DNA of 64,000 nucleotides from Rhynchosporium graminicola. Its lineage: Eukaryota > Ascomycota > Leotiomycetes > Helotiales > Ploettnerulaceae. This document shows positions 11,662 to 27,990 of the stretch, piece after piece. The DNA is taken from contig FJUW01000004.1 of the NCBI GenBank assembly GCA_900074885.1, positions 1,272,225 to 1,336,224 of the forward strand. The letters run 5' to 3'. The notes under the pieces were generated by a model. It was given only the letters and a program-made list of their open reading frames with translations, had not been told where the DNA came from and searched no databases. The position numbers were made by a program, and so were the translations under genes. Numbering within the stretch: the stretch's first letter is position 1; each line of letters opens with the position of its first letter.

Positions 11662-13099
11662 TCAATCAGATTCGTCAGGTTTATCTCTTGTGCCACCAAG
11701 GTAGACACGCCCACTCTCATATACTCCTAAGTAGAGTCCACTGCCCAGAGCTGTCCATGCTGCTCTCAGTAAGCCGCCTCTGAACAGACCTTTCGTCCCA
11801 TTCTCGATCCAGACTTCTCTCGCTACCGTCAACCCACTCTTTTTCGTTCCTCCTTTCATCTTAGCGAGTTTGTCTAGAGATTGACCCTCCTTCTTTGCTT
11901 TCTCAACCGCTTTCTTTGCTTCCTCCTCGGAATTTTCAGCAGCAGCAGAGAGCATGATTCTCGTCTTTACAACATCGACAGGTGTGGTGATGACAGCAGC
12001 TACCGACCCAGCACTACCAGCACTGAAAGCTGTGATCATGGCCGTTTCCATCAAGCTTCCAGTAAGCGAGCCCTTGTCCTTACGATAAACTTTGATACTC
12101 TCCTTCAAGTGCTCAAACATAGGGAACTGCATGGCTGTAAATGGGAGATTACGAGCTGCGAGTGCAGTGTATCCCCTAAATAGCTGTGATGGTTTGTTGA
12201 ACTGCTTTAATGCTTGCAATGTCACCGAAGGCTGGAAGGCTATCTGTGCTGCCGAGCCTGAAGCTGGACGTCGGATCATCTGTGCATTCTGCTTGAGAAC
12301 CTCGGCTGGGGTCAAGATGAAGCAGGAGACTAGTTCTGCTATTGATGAGGCGGCACTATTGATGATCGGCTGGGGTATAAGGGTGGCTCCTGAGGAGGAG
12401 GTGCTGACTTTTGAGAGACCGGACTTTACTGCTTCGTATGTGGTGAAGAAAGCACCGGCTCGGAAATTGTCAGTATGCTGAGCTTTGGACGTTTTTTCTG
12501 AAGAAGGTACTTACATGAAGGTATTGTGACAAGAATAACTGGACTGACGCCCTGGTATAGGCCTCTGAAGAGAACTTTGCGGTTGATCGCGTTCTTGGAT
12601 GCATCGTGGTAGAGCTTCTTGTAATCTGGACTTTGATATCGAGTTTTCAAGGTGTCAAGGGGATAGACGAGCTATTGATTGTGAGTAAGTTTAGACTTAT
12701 AGGGGCACTTGTAACACTGTGATGCCTAGGTATTTGAATTTGCCTGGGCATGCTTACAAGATCTACTGTGAATGCAGCAAAGCCTCCTGCCTACTCCAAG
12801 TCAGCGAGATCCAGGGAGAAGGAAAACAACGATAGGCACAGGAATCATTAGCAATGGAAGATGACTGCAAAAGTTTTATATGCTTATATATAGACAATTG
12901 AAGTCCCCGCAAACGCCGATTTAGAGCTGTGAAAGAAGCTTTGGGCAGGGCAGCAATTACTGAACGGCTCTGGGTAACTTACGAGGAGAACATCTGTATG
13001 AGTAGACATTTATTAACATCATGAATCAGAAAGGGAGAAAGGGAGAACATTGGCAACACTAGATATAAGTACGTACCTAGGTCACTCACTGACTACCAT
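11662..13099 (-). CDS. Mitochondrial carrier family protein, Pet8/SAM-carrier-like
   Basis: Five exons on the minus strand: 13099-13090 (10 nt), 12993-12983 (11 nt), 12790-12758, 12671-12515 and 12458-11662; total 335 residues. The tiny first exons give MVVNVLLAGGFAAFTVDLLV, running into the first carrier signature YPLDTLKTR. The join at 12515/12458 rebuilds VTIPSSGAFFTTYEAVK. The second repeat holds LTPAEVLKQNAQ and the third TTPVDVVKTR, so all three P-x-[DE]-x-x-[KR] motifs are present. Known: the family has six helices and exchanges metabolites across the inner membrane. The short N-terminus and first repeat resemble the S-adenosylmethionine carrier (Pet8/SLC25A26), but the matrix loop of the third repeat is long and lysine-rich, so the substrate is inferred. 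Carrier identity is secure; the two micro-exons at the start are the least certain part. Confidence 0.82.
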
Positions 13100-13232
13100 A
13101 GAGTATCACTGACGTAGTGAGTCCGTCCGGCGGCTTATCGACGACCGAAAAGGAGCTATAATAAGATAAGGAATGAATGACCCTTGCAACTCTTCCGTAA
13201 ACTCCCCTTCAAGGGCCTACTCTACTAGGTAA

Positions 13233-13257
13233 GGTACCTACCTACCTACCTAGGTAG
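13233..13257. repeat. TACC/GGTA tetranucleotide array ending in CCTAGG palindrome
   Basis: Four TACC units in a row that run into CCTAGGTAG, so that the array meets its own complement. Same unit as the arrays at 17378, 37161, 47214, 59120, 59590 and 61545. Confidence 0.85.
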
Positions 13258-13446
13258 ACTCGCCGCCTACCAACAAGACTATTATAATATAATATAGTCG
13301 AAACGCAATACGCACTTTCTTCAATTGAAGGATATGTGAAGTACCTATAATTCTAAGCAACCAGATACAGCAAGAACGAACGAGAGACTTAGATTGATAC
13401 CTAGACATATATATCATAGCCCCTAGGAACTTTTTCAACTTGTGGT

Positions 13447-13476
13447 CTTCACCTTCACCTTCACCTTCACCTTCAC
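13447..13476. repeat. CTTCAC hexanucleotide array, 5 perfect copies
   Basis: Five uninterrupted copies of CTTCAC. On the minus strand this reads GTGAAG and encodes Gly-Glu repeats in a short frame, but there is no supporting gene. It lies about 350 nt upstream of the carrier start. Confidence 0.9.
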
Positions 13477-14035
13477 TAATATATAAAAAGATGCATAATA
13501 TAACTGGATCCAGATTCTCCATACGTGCATTCAAGTTGGTTTATGGGTTACCTGTGTATTTCCTCCAGCTGCTTGTCAATCGTGGCCTAGATACACCAAG
13601 GTGATAGTTACTGTAGTATATGCTCCAGTTTCTTCAAGGTTGGACTCCGGGACTTGTCTGCGTTAATGGGACAAAGTCTTGCCGTAACTGTCCTCTTGAA
13701 GGCCCTCGCTCTGAGTTTGGCTCCAGTCTGCCCCAAAGCTCTTAGGCACGTCGAGGCTGTCAGTGGGTACAAGTACATTCTCCTGGCTTTGGCTTTCGTA
13801 CATATTCGTGGGGCATATGCACCCTGGAAATGCACGGCGCAACTGCGTTGCAACTGCGACTAGCTCATGCTCATGCTCATGCCACTACGATCGATACCTC
13901 TTCCTCCTTCCTCTCCTTAAACACCTCTTATATACAAAGCCTGGGTTTCTTTTCTGGCTTCAAGCTGGCGACCTTTTTCTGGCAAAAGACCTCCCGAGTA
14001 GAGGCACCAAAGTCCGCACCTATAGATACTGTATC

Positions 14036-14680
14036 ATGGCTCATCCTTCGCCACAACCCGAGCTCAAGCCCAGCTTCTGCTTCTCAACTGTACAATTAAG
14101 AGGTATGTTCCAAAATCACTCATGAATAGCTCCCAGTAAACCCAGCTTACACATAACCTCAGATTTCCTCCGTATATCCCGGTCCTCAATAGACGACAGC
14201 ATAACGCAAAATCTTAACGCGCTCCTCACACCCGCCGCCGGTGGCTTCGACCCCTCCTCGACCTCATCTCGCACGCCACGGCCCTCCAACTCCCGCCGCA
14301 TCCCACAGACCTCATGTCAGAACTTCAAGAATCAAGTCCTGTTCCCCTCATGGCAGATGCGGTCAGACGTCCTGAACTACTGCGCATCTGTAGCGACGAG
14401 TCTGGATCCAGATGACCCTGAATCAGTATTACGGCAGGTCGAGAGCGAGAAGGATAGAGAGAGGATTGTAGATGAGAGGCTGGATCCGTATTCGAGCAGG
14501 TTTTATCCTAGGGAGACGAGGACGGAGAGGTTGGCGGAGTTGGTGAGGCAGGAGAGGGGCGTGGAGAATATTGTTAGAGCGAGGAGTTGGGGTTTAGTTG
14601 GGGAGAGGTGTGGTGAGGATTATAGGGGGTGGGAAGAGGCTTTGAATGATTGGCGGAAGGGAAGGGAAGGGAAGGAGTGA
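14036..14680 (+). CDS. cid2: Caffeine-induced death protein 2 (Cid2) family
   Basis: Two exons, 14036-14102 and 14163-14680, joined in phase 1 over a 60-nt intron (GTATGT donor, CAG acceptor); 194 residues. Exon 1 opens MAHPSPQPELKPSFCFSTVQ and continues as LRDFLRISRSSIDDS after the join. Seen: the family block CQNFKNQVLFPSWQMRSDVL near residues 100-120, then a charged C-terminal half rich in Glu and Arg ending in DWRKGREGKE. Known: Cid2 was found in fission yeast as a gene affecting caffeine sensitivity; its biochemical role is not established, so I name only the family. It diverges from the mitochondrial carrier and converges with eIF3h. The Ser/Thr/Pro-rich linker at residues 40-100 looks disordered. 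Confidence 0.85.
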
Positions 14681-15266
14681 GCTACTTATTTTTATTCACG
14701 GCTTATGAGCATATACATGAGGAATCTGGACTTGGCATTGGGCATGGAGCTGTGGATACTATGGTGTCCATCATTGTAGAAATAGATGAGTATAATAGCA
14801 TTTCGACTCTCCAGGTGAACTCAAAGAATAGGATTCAAACACGAAGAAGTCGTGAAGTCCCGAGTTGGAATCCAGTGCTTCGAGACAAACGAAACTCGCA
14901 TCTAATGTAGTTAAACTTGTCGCTGTCTCGAATTGTGTCCTAATTGCTAGATTCCTGCAGTATATTTACTACATTCGCTTCCTGGCGCACGTGGGTGGAG
15001 GTTTTCGTTCGTGACATGCCAATACATGCTGTTTGAAGTTCTGGGTCAGGTTTGAAAATTTACATGTTTGATTTAGCAACACAGGCAGGATTGTATAGCA
15101 CAATCCAGTGCTGATATCTATGCCTTCCATTCATTTTCGGTCGTTGACCCGCTTATCAGCATATCCCTCTAAACGCCAGCCTATGCAAACCCTCTAGTGT
15201 CATCAAAGATGATCTAGCAGAACTTCTTTGGAAAGCCTTCCTATCTCCCGCGACGTAACTTGACCT
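14681..15266. other. Intergenic between convergent Cid2 and eIF3h
   Basis: About 0.6 kb of 3' flanks. No supported gene or repeat. Confidence 0.5.
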
Positions 15267-16472
15267 CTACTCAGAATCAGGCAGTAAATTGCTCTTGACT
15301 GCAAACATCTTGCTCGTAATACTGGCAGTGAATCCATCCACTTGTCTCGAGTATTGCTCAACCTGGCGGGCGTTCAACATTCCCTCCAATCGACTTGGCT
15401 CGGTTGGCAACTTGAAAAGTCTCTCCCACTCATCCTCAGGAAGTGGTGCCAACTTCTGCGTAACTCTGGTAGCATTCTCGGCCGCTCTCTTAGTCTTCCA
15501 TGCGGTAACCTTTGTCTGCTCTCGCGCCAACTGTCTCTGGAAGTACTGGAAGTTGTTGAGTTCAGTGTAGTGAGTCTCTATGCTATCAAGGAGTTGGTCG
15601 CAGGTTCTCTCCAGGAAAGGATCAACAGACAGATCGAGGGACTCGAAGTTGGGGTAGAGAGGCATTTGTGGAGCATTGGCGTTGAGGTCAGAGAGACTAG
15701 CAGGGAATTCTAATTCCTTTGAAGGAAGCTCACCAGGCAACTGGTGGAGGAAGGATGTCAAAAGATGGGAGTTGTGAACGATGATTGGGAGTTCGATCAA
15801 GATGTCCTTGTATGTGAGCTTCGACTTCTGCATGCTGGAATGTAATTCAGCTCATGGTACCCAAATTTCCGGCTCCAAACTTACTGCTCGGTCGTGAACT
15901 TGCTCTCATTGAATGCAGCCATGAAAGTTGGAGATAATCGGAAAGCTCTCAAACTCAAAGCACCCTGGGAACTCCTGCTAACATCGTGTACCAAAGCGAC
16001 AGTCCTCTCATTTGGCGCCGACTGGTAGTAGAATTGGTTCTCGATCAAGCTGGAATTGATGAAGTTGCCCATGTTGGCGCTCGTGTACCATCCAACGTTG
16101 TTTGCATCCACGTTAACCTCTCGCAGGTACTTGATCATCTCGTTTTGGTAGGCAATATTAGATTTCGATCGAGGAGCGGCTGCTGCAATGTTCGAGGCGG
16201 CCATATGATCATTTGGGTGAGAATCAGAGGCTGCGACATCTGCTGTAGGAAATGGAAAGCAGTTGGTGATTTGGAGGGTTCCATTAATATCCATGCCCAC
16301 GATGGATCCAGTCGCCGTGGTTGGGAAGGTCGCAGAGCATGCCTTGACTATCTTCAAAACCACCTGAACAGATTATTAGAATCGTTGCCCCTCAATTTGA
16401 GTAATGGTATCCTACCAGCGCCTCAATCTGGACCGAGTTCAATGGAATCTCTTTCGCTACGGCGTCCGCCAT
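15267..16472 (-). CDS. eIF3H: Translation initiation factor eIF3 subunit h
   Basis: Three exons: 16472-16416, 16363-15885 and 15834-15267; 367 residues. Exon 1 gives [19 protein letters not shown] and joins [14 protein letters not shown], the start of the MPN domain. Seen: MPN-domain blocks [20 protein letters not shown] and [20 protein letters not shown], then a helical C-terminal region containing [20 protein letters not shown]. The JAMM zinc motif of active MPN proteases (His-x-His) is replaced by YTSANMG, as is normal for eIF3h, so no isopeptidase activity is expected. Known: a non-catalytic subunit of the eIF3 octamer core, in the cytoplasm, supporting 43S complex assembly and reinitiation. 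It is divergent from SAH hydrolase, with 1.7 kb between the two starts. Confidence 0.94.
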
Positions 16473-19644
<3,172 letters not shown>

Positions 19645-20528
19645 ATTTTGTTTCTTTTCTGGTTTATGGGGTGTTTTTACAGGCGATAGTGGGACTAACC
19701 TTTCAACACGAATAATGATGGTATAATCTGGGGAAAAAGCATTTGTCTTCAACGGCACTTACAGGGGTATTCTCAGGAAAAGCTTCAACATTGGGTTTAA
19801 TATTCACAGCATGGCGTTACTTGGCTCACTTCAACCACGGTCAAGTAGAAGTAGGTCTTTTTATTAGACGCACAGGACACATTCATGTCCTAAATTCAGA
19901 CGCTGCATTGGTCAGCACCGAAGTACATCACCTCTTCTCTTGAAAATGTGACAATAATCCTGACTTAACGATTCAACGGTGACAACAACTAGCTCGTAAA
20001 TCGCGGATATTGTGATTGCACATCATAAGCAGCTCGTTGACATGAACTAGTTTGTCAAATCAAGGGTTACCAACATTACGTTTCTGTCGCTCGGCCTTTG
20101 CATTCATCAATCCATGGCCTCGACCACATAGTTCGAAAGCGAGTCCGACACCTTCAGGTTTTCAAGCCCATCATGCCTTGCGGATAAACCCTCTAGATAA
20201 TTCAGTGGTTCTGAGTAGGTGTTGAAGCGGAACGGCTCGCCTGTTCCCGCTTCACATACTATACGGACTTACCATTTCACTTACTCCTTACTCTGTGTCA
20301 CAGAGTTGTACGTATGATATGGGCTAACATTGCTCCGTTCTCGGTTAGTACCAATCGCTTCATATAATCTCCTTTATTGCGATTCGAAGGCTAGACGACG
20401 GAGACAGAGAGTGATGGCGTGGCCGACCTCGCGGTTCCCATTTGGTGAACACACCCTGTACTGGGAAATGTTTTTAAAGCACATCTCTCACGTTTATTTC
20501 AGAGACTCTGTCCTGAGCTGCAATTACT
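19645..20528. other. Intergenic, no gene seen
   Basis: 3' flank of SAH hydrolase and 5' flank of the dehydrogenase relic, about 0.9 kb. Short frames only. Confidence 0.5.
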
Positions 20529-21628
20529 ATGGCCACTCAAACCGCTCTCGCTCTCGTTGAGATCGCAAAGCCGCTCAAGAAAATCACAGTCCCAATTCCG
20601 GAACCCAAGGAACATGAATTACTGGTAAAGATCTCAGTCCCTGGCAGTAAGTTACTACTTTACAAACCTTGCTAACAATTGCTGACGTATCATAGTCATA
20701 CCAGTCGACCAAAAAATTCGCGTTGAAATACGCACAACACCCGCGGCCAGCTCCCCATCGTACCGGGCTTCGACGTGGTCGGCAAAGTCGTGGAATCGGT
20801 CCTAACACCTCGACTTTGCCAATCGGACCCAAAGTCTTCTCTCAGGCTCTATTTAGCCTCACCAATCAATTCTTTGGCGGTTATCACGAATACACACTTC
20901 TCAACAAACTATACTCCGCTGTTGTACCGAAAGAACATCTCTGACGCTGACGCGGCGTTGTGTCCTGTTAATGCATTCACTTCGGCTGTGGCTCTGTTCT
21001 CTGGTGGGGGACCTAGTTCAAACTTTGGCTTCCCATTTCCTGGAGCGGTCGAGTCGGGAACTATTGATTGTGAAGCTGTGACGCTTGTAATTATTGGCGG
21101 AGGGGCTGCTTGTGGGAAACTTGCGGTTCCGCACGCTCGTATTGCTTAGATTGGTAGGGTTGTTGTGACCGCTTCTTTGGAATCTGAGAAGGAGCTAAGG
21201 AGCTACGGCGCAACTCACGTTTTTGATCGCAGAGCATCTGATCTTGCAGATCGAGTAAGAGCTCTCGATGGAGATGAGCTTGTGTATCTTTATGACACAT
21301 TCTCCGGAGGCGATCACACATTCGGTGTCTCTCTGCTGTCTACTTCGAAGAAGGGGACTTTGTTGCATTTAGTTCCTAGGAAATTCGATGAGGCTATTGC
21401 GAAACAGAAGGAAAGCTGGGTGTGAGGAGAGAAAGATCACTGGATCGTCGAGATTGCATCCGGATTTGGCAGTTTTGTTTTGGAAGGTATTCCCAGAGTT
21501 GGTTGAGAAAAGGGAGAGGTTGGGTTGCTGAAGTAAAGTGTTGTTGAGGGCTTGGCAGAGACAAGATTAATGCTGTTTTGGATGGGTATCGTGATGGGAA
21601 GTTTGATAGGTGGCATATAAGAATGTGA
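20529..21628 (+). pseudogene. Decayed zinc-type alcohol dehydrogenase / quinone reductase-like gene
   Basis: The start is intact: exon 20529-20646 (MATQTALALVEIAKPLKKIT) and a 49-nt intron (20647-20695) with a good branch site lead to IIPVDQKIR. After that the homologous frame is kept only by switching: one shift near 20725-20735 (before NTRGQLPIVPGFDVVGKVVE), one near 20800 (before GPNTSTLPIGPKVFSQ), one near 20930 (before NISDADAALCPVNAFTSAVA), a TAG at 21147-21149, and further shifts before the tail fragments SSRLHPDLAVLFWK and NAVLDGYRDGKFDRW. Known: this is the pattern of medium-chain dehydrogenases of the small fungal ADH/enoyl-reductase type, about 340-370 residues. The order and spacing of blocks are complete, so this is a dead full-length copy and not a fragment. 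No function should be assigned. Confidence 0.85.
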
Positions 21629-22354
21629 GTGCTTCCTGAGCATGGTATATCTTGACAAGACCAAGAAGAACTCCTCGCTAGGAGCTAGAACCAGCCTTGA
21701 TTGCAGTTACATTTAGTAATTTGTGCTGTGACGATATGGAATATACGGAACCCCCTTGTGGAGAAAATCCTAAGCCAACAGGAGCTTGCTCAACTTAACT
21801 TGTCGTTGTCGTGTATTTCCTCTGGCGATTTGGTGACATTGGAATGCAAATTTTCAATTAAACCTCGCTTCATTGCAAACAACTTTTGCTGCCTTGCTTT
21901 CTGGGCATTAAATGAAGCAATCAGAGTTGAAAATGACCGTGCATATTGGCTTTTCGATCACTTACAATAATCCTCTCAAATAAGTGTACGATTTTACCTG
22001 GTAACGTCGGTGACTTTACAAGCGGGCGGAGGACACTTCCCCTACGAGTAGGCTAAGACTGCACATGTAGCAAAATGGACTAGGATTATCCACAGCTTGT
22101 GATATTCTAGGAAATGAAGATGAATTGTAGGGTAAGCCGGCTAGCAATGTAGATCCAAGTCGACATTGATATCGCACCCAAATGCTGCCCATGAGCGAGG
22201 TAATCAATAATGGACGGAGACTTCCACATGTGACAGCCCAATCCATCCAGCTTACTCACGACCCGGTATACCAGCATTCCTGTGATTGGAGTCAGATATC
22301 TTCCATGTTTAAAGGACACAACTAATTTATAACTCTTTCAAGGCGACTGTAGCC
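21629..22354. other. Intergenic, no gene seen
   Basis: About 0.7 kb. Minus-strand frames near 22.0-22.3 kb overlap each other and look like chance. Confidence 0.4.
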
Positions 22355-22749
22355 ATGTTTGCCCTGGTATATCTAGTATCGGCAGATAGCGTACCTCTGA
22401 GAGCCAAAGATGTGACAGCTAAAGTCATCAAGGTGTGCCTTACACTGAGGTGAGAGACTTGTATGGAAATTAAATCTAACAATATTAGGACCTAGAGAAG
22501 GAGTACAACCTCGTGGATGTTGCCAATTTCGAGAGTAAGTCGCCGTCTTTCACTAACATGATGAGTAGGTGAAGGAATAAAGGTCATACCGACGGAGAAA
22601 CATGGCTAAACATGAGTTCTGGCATCGCAACAGTAAAACACGTCTTAGAATCTCTAGTCACGCCGCTACGTCTTCTGGTAAATCATTTCTTCCTTCGCAA
22701 CTTCGTAGTCAAGAAACCCAATTATGTCTCTAACTAACAGCGAGATTAG
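22355..22749 (+). CDS. Possible small four-exon gene, unknown product
   Basis: Proposed exons 22355-22432, 22489-22534, 22583-22677 and 22741-22749; 75 residues, opening MFALVYLVSADSVPLRAKDV, then DLEKEYNLVDVANFESHTDG, and ending LVTPLRLLRD. The case rests on splice signals: three candidate introns of 56, 48 and 63 nt each have a fungal donor (GTGTGC, GTAAGT, GTAAAT), a CTAAC branch-like element and an AG acceptor, and the frame stays open across all of them. I recognise no family. It could equally be the remnant of a longer gene or a 5' part whose later exons I missed. Too short in each exon for ordinary ORF detection. Confidence 0.35.
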
Positions 22750-23535
22750 ATAGTCTCCGGGACGTTCCTTGAGGAGGAAACAGAGGAAATTTGAGAGATC
22801 ATAGATTGCAAAGAGAGTCATGCCAGATAATTGTGGCATTTCTATTCCGAATGACCGAGATGTGAATGAGAACAGCTTGATTGAGTATTTGCAGGAACAG
22901 GTTGAGAATTCGAGCCTCCCGGCCAGAGTAAATAAATGAGAGGAGGTAAAAACAGACGATAGAAATGTTTTGCCACTAAATGGAGATGAGATATGGTCCT
23001 GTTGATTTGAGTGATATCAGCTAGGAGGAAATCGCAACTGAAAGACAATACTGAATGAGGAGCATGGCATCCAGAACTGCACTTATTTTCCTGCTATGCT
23101 AGAAAAGATACAGAAAATCAAGAATCAAGATTCGAGGAGTGAAAGACACGCAGAAGCAGGCATCCTGTAGATTCAATGTATAAAGCCAGTACAAGACTAG
23201 CAAGTTAAGAAAGGAAAGCTGTGAAAAGGCCCTCATGGCAATAAGAAATAACTCAGATCAAGTGCAATTTCGAAACAGACCTTACGAGCTTGTCCTACAG
23301 CTTCTAGTTAGCCATAGAGCCCTACAGTCACGGCATCTCCAAGGGAAATGACAATGGAGACATATGTATTTTGTTTCCTGGGCTCAAACACAAGAGAGTC
23401 CAGTCCAGTTGGGTCACGTGAATACCGTGGATCCTTCGGGACCGCGGAAGGCGAGGCTACATTGCGAGGCTTTGGGTTGATATTCTCTCGTGCTTCTACC
23501 ACGAGTACATATCTCTCTGCCAAGAAGCTATCACA
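22750..23535. other. Intergenic, no gene seen
   Basis: 5' flank of the oligoribonuclease gene. A long forward frame from 23348 continues into that gene's first exon and intron but has no independent support. Confidence 0.45.
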
Positions 23536-24216
23536 ATGGCCGCTCTCAGTAATAGCCACCCGCTGGTCTGGATCGACTGTGAAGTCTGAGCACCAAGCCA
23601 CCCTCGATGCCGTGCAAATCGCTGACTTGCTCTCGCAGATGACCGGGCTGGACATCGACAATGATGTGGTTATTGAAATCTTCTGTATCATTACAAATGG
23701 AAACTTGGATGTTATCGACGAGGAAGGATGGGGAGCAGTGATCCACCAATCCAAGGAGACCATGGACAAAATGGTACATCTTGCTCCTGCTCCTCCTCTG
23801 TCCCTGGCCACCACTAAGCAACACAGGGCGAATGGTGTACTCGTATTCACGGAGAGAACGGCCTAACAGACAAGGTCATCGCATCGAAAACCACACCCGA
23901 ACAAGCAGCCGACGAGCTATTCGAATATGTCAAGAAATATATACCAGAGCCCAAGAGGGGTCTTCTCGCGGGTAACTCGATCCACGCAGATAAGGCGTTT
24001 CTCCGACAAGAGCCATACAAGAAAGTTATCGACCATCTTTCACATAGATTGTTCGACGTGAGCACCATGAAGGAGGCATTGAAGCGATGGGGTTCATTAG
24101 ATCAGCTCCTTGAGGTACCGAAGAAGAAGACCTTGCATACTGCGAAAGATGATATTCTTGAGAGTATTCAGGAAGCTAGATACTACAAGGAGGCCATTTT
24201 CCAAGGCAAGAAGTGA
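23536..24216 (+). CDS. REX2: Oligoribonuclease (3'-5' exonuclease, REXO2/Orn family)
   Basis: Three exons: 23536-23583, 23639-23773 and 23827-24216; 190 residues. The joins are phase 0 and give PLVWIDCEMTGLDIDNDVVI and ETMDKMGEWCTRIHGENGLT. Seen: the four acidic residues and histidine of the DEDDh exonuclease fold: D and E in IDCEMTG, the Asp of NSIHADKAFL, and HTAKDDI near the C-terminus. Known: it degrades oligoribonucleotides of two to five nucleotides to mononucleotides; fungal forms act in mitochondria and possibly the cytosol. No clear presequence is visible with this start. The ATG at 23536 matches the usual family start; upstream in-frame codons would add residues through a region without conservation. 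Next gene downstream is phosphoglucomutase, same strand, 553 nt away. Confidence 0.93.
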
Positions 24217-24769
24217 GACAGACGAATGACGATATAGAAGGAACAAGTTCATGCCTCCGACGCACTCATTAACCACATTCTTTCGTAAATTGGAGATACT
24301 CATTCTTGCACCAGTTGAACGTCGCAGGTCTCGATCCTTCGAAGCAAGTGGCTTCCTCTAGCCATAGACGTGCATGTTCATACTCCATACATATCACCAT
24401 TGCTATACCGAAGCTAGAACCAAATGCATATTCTTCCTCTTCCACCTCAAAATACCTCCCCACCACAATGCCACAGTCTCATCGAATTCATCGTTCAATC
24501 CATTCCGATCGCAAGTCCCATCGATTGGTGGCTGCAATATAAATAGCAAGGATTCCTGCCACCCTGGCAGATCGGATTGGCTGACGTTTGTTGAACGCCA
24601 AAGCCCCTGCCATCCCAGGAGAATCATCATCGCTCGCCGCCTTCTTTGGTTGAACATCAGAACCATCTCCGTCGCTGGATTCTACGCAACAAGCTCTTCC
24701 ATTACCTCTGCATCAAATATTCCTCAATCTCTACTCAATTCCTCTTTGTGAACATCCCAATTCCCAATC
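24217..24769. other. Intergenic, 5' flank of phosphoglucomutase
   Basis: About 550 nt between two plus-strand genes. The last 150 nt before the ATG are C/T-rich, as in other well-expressed fungal genes. No gene seen. Confidence 0.5.
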
Positions 24770-26592
<1,823 letters not shown>

Positions 26593-27990
26593 ATGCGCAT
26601 AAGTTTAGGCAATGTCGAGGATGACGTTGGTGTTATAGGATGATACATGAGTTAATGATAAGGGTGTTTACACCTCCCCTCAAATCACAAAAGCATTATT
26701 TGAAATTCCTTGTTTGCCTGTATAACGTGGCTTGTGTGCAGGTCATGATCGGTATCGCCAAAGCAGATTTGGTTCCATTCCTCGCCCAAGTAATGTTTTG
26801 TCATACCAGAGATTCTTGCACTGTAAGAAATACTAATATTGGCACCTCCCACAGTAGGTAGCTACTATGTCGACTTCGTCGCGTACGTATCAACGATGGG
26901 AAATTCAAACTGCAATATCTCGAAAGTTGGGACGTTTCCTTCCTGGAAGGTATTATCGACATCCAACATACTGTACTGGTCCCGAAGCTGGTTTCTCCAC
27001 ACGCCCTAGATACTACAGTCAAAGATCCGGGTGTTGACATAGCTGGTTCTCGTCTCGCTTTTTGCTTTCGGCAAAATATGTGCAAAAATATTTACAAGTC
27101 CATGTCTCACTTAGACTTTGCTTTTAAAGCACGTGAAGCAGAGGATCCTAGCGTACCAATTCAGAGATCAAAAAATTCTCGTTATTTTTTACGTGTAGTA
27201 TTTGACTCTTGACTTGTCAGATGCGAATATCTTTATGTGACTTCGCGAATGTGGTTACTAACAAACACTATCTCACGCTCTAGGGAACTCACAGCCACCG
27301 ATGATGTTTTGCCACTTTAATGTGAGCCTTCTGACGATTTCCTGGGGCTCGCTAGATTATGCAATTGTCTGTGTGTGGAGCTAAGATGCTGTTTGAGCTT
27401 TTCTCGTTTTTTTTAGCATTGTTGTTTTTCGGGTTCGCTTAAAAGATAATGCATTAGCCACCATTGCTTTTCCTAACCTCGTGCAGCCATGACACAGAAC
27501 TAATACACATATATTTGCGACGTCACGACTAGAGCAGACTGAACTCGAAACTATTGCAGACGTTTTCCATGCGTGTCGAGTCGGGTGGACTATATGTAAT
27601 AGTACTTCACCCTGCCAGAAGTTCTTGTGCGGACTCGTCCGGCAAGACCAAAACTTTCACCGTAGCAGCACGCTTCCGGATCGGACCAAAATCATGAGGA
27701 GCAAGTATTTGAAGATTATAAAATCCTCATACAATATATATATATTCACTGTACGCGATATCCTAGATAGCCATGCGATCTTGCTTCAACCTGAAGTATA
27801 ATCTCTGTTTAATATCTATAATTTAATGAATCATGAACTGATGTAACAGGAGATTTGTGGCAAGATACAGAGGGATCGTAAGGCAAGTTCTCTACTGCCA
27901 TATTATCAGTCCCGTGTCTCAGCTCAGCACTGGCCTTTCCCCATCTACCCACGCCTGGGTGAAACCCCTGTGCTCCTCAGACTTCCAAAT
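26593..27990. other. Intergenic between convergent genes
   Basis: 1.4 kb between the phosphoglucomutase stop and the cyanamide hydratase stop. AT-rich with a short TA run near 27.73 kb. No coding frame with any support. Confidence 0.5.

Larger units (their letters stand above)
13100..14035. other. Divergent promoter region between the carrier and Cid2
   Basis: About 0.9 kb separating two divergently transcribed genes. It holds a TACC/GGTA array (13233-13257), a TTCACC hexamer array (13447-13476) and runs of short AT-rich palindromes. Short open frames near 13.6-13.9 kb look non-coding. Confidence 0.5.

Noticed and set aside
22000..22320. Overlapping minus-strand frames of 70-76 codons
   Set aside because: They overlap each other in different frames, have no family pattern, no splice partners and no coding-like composition.
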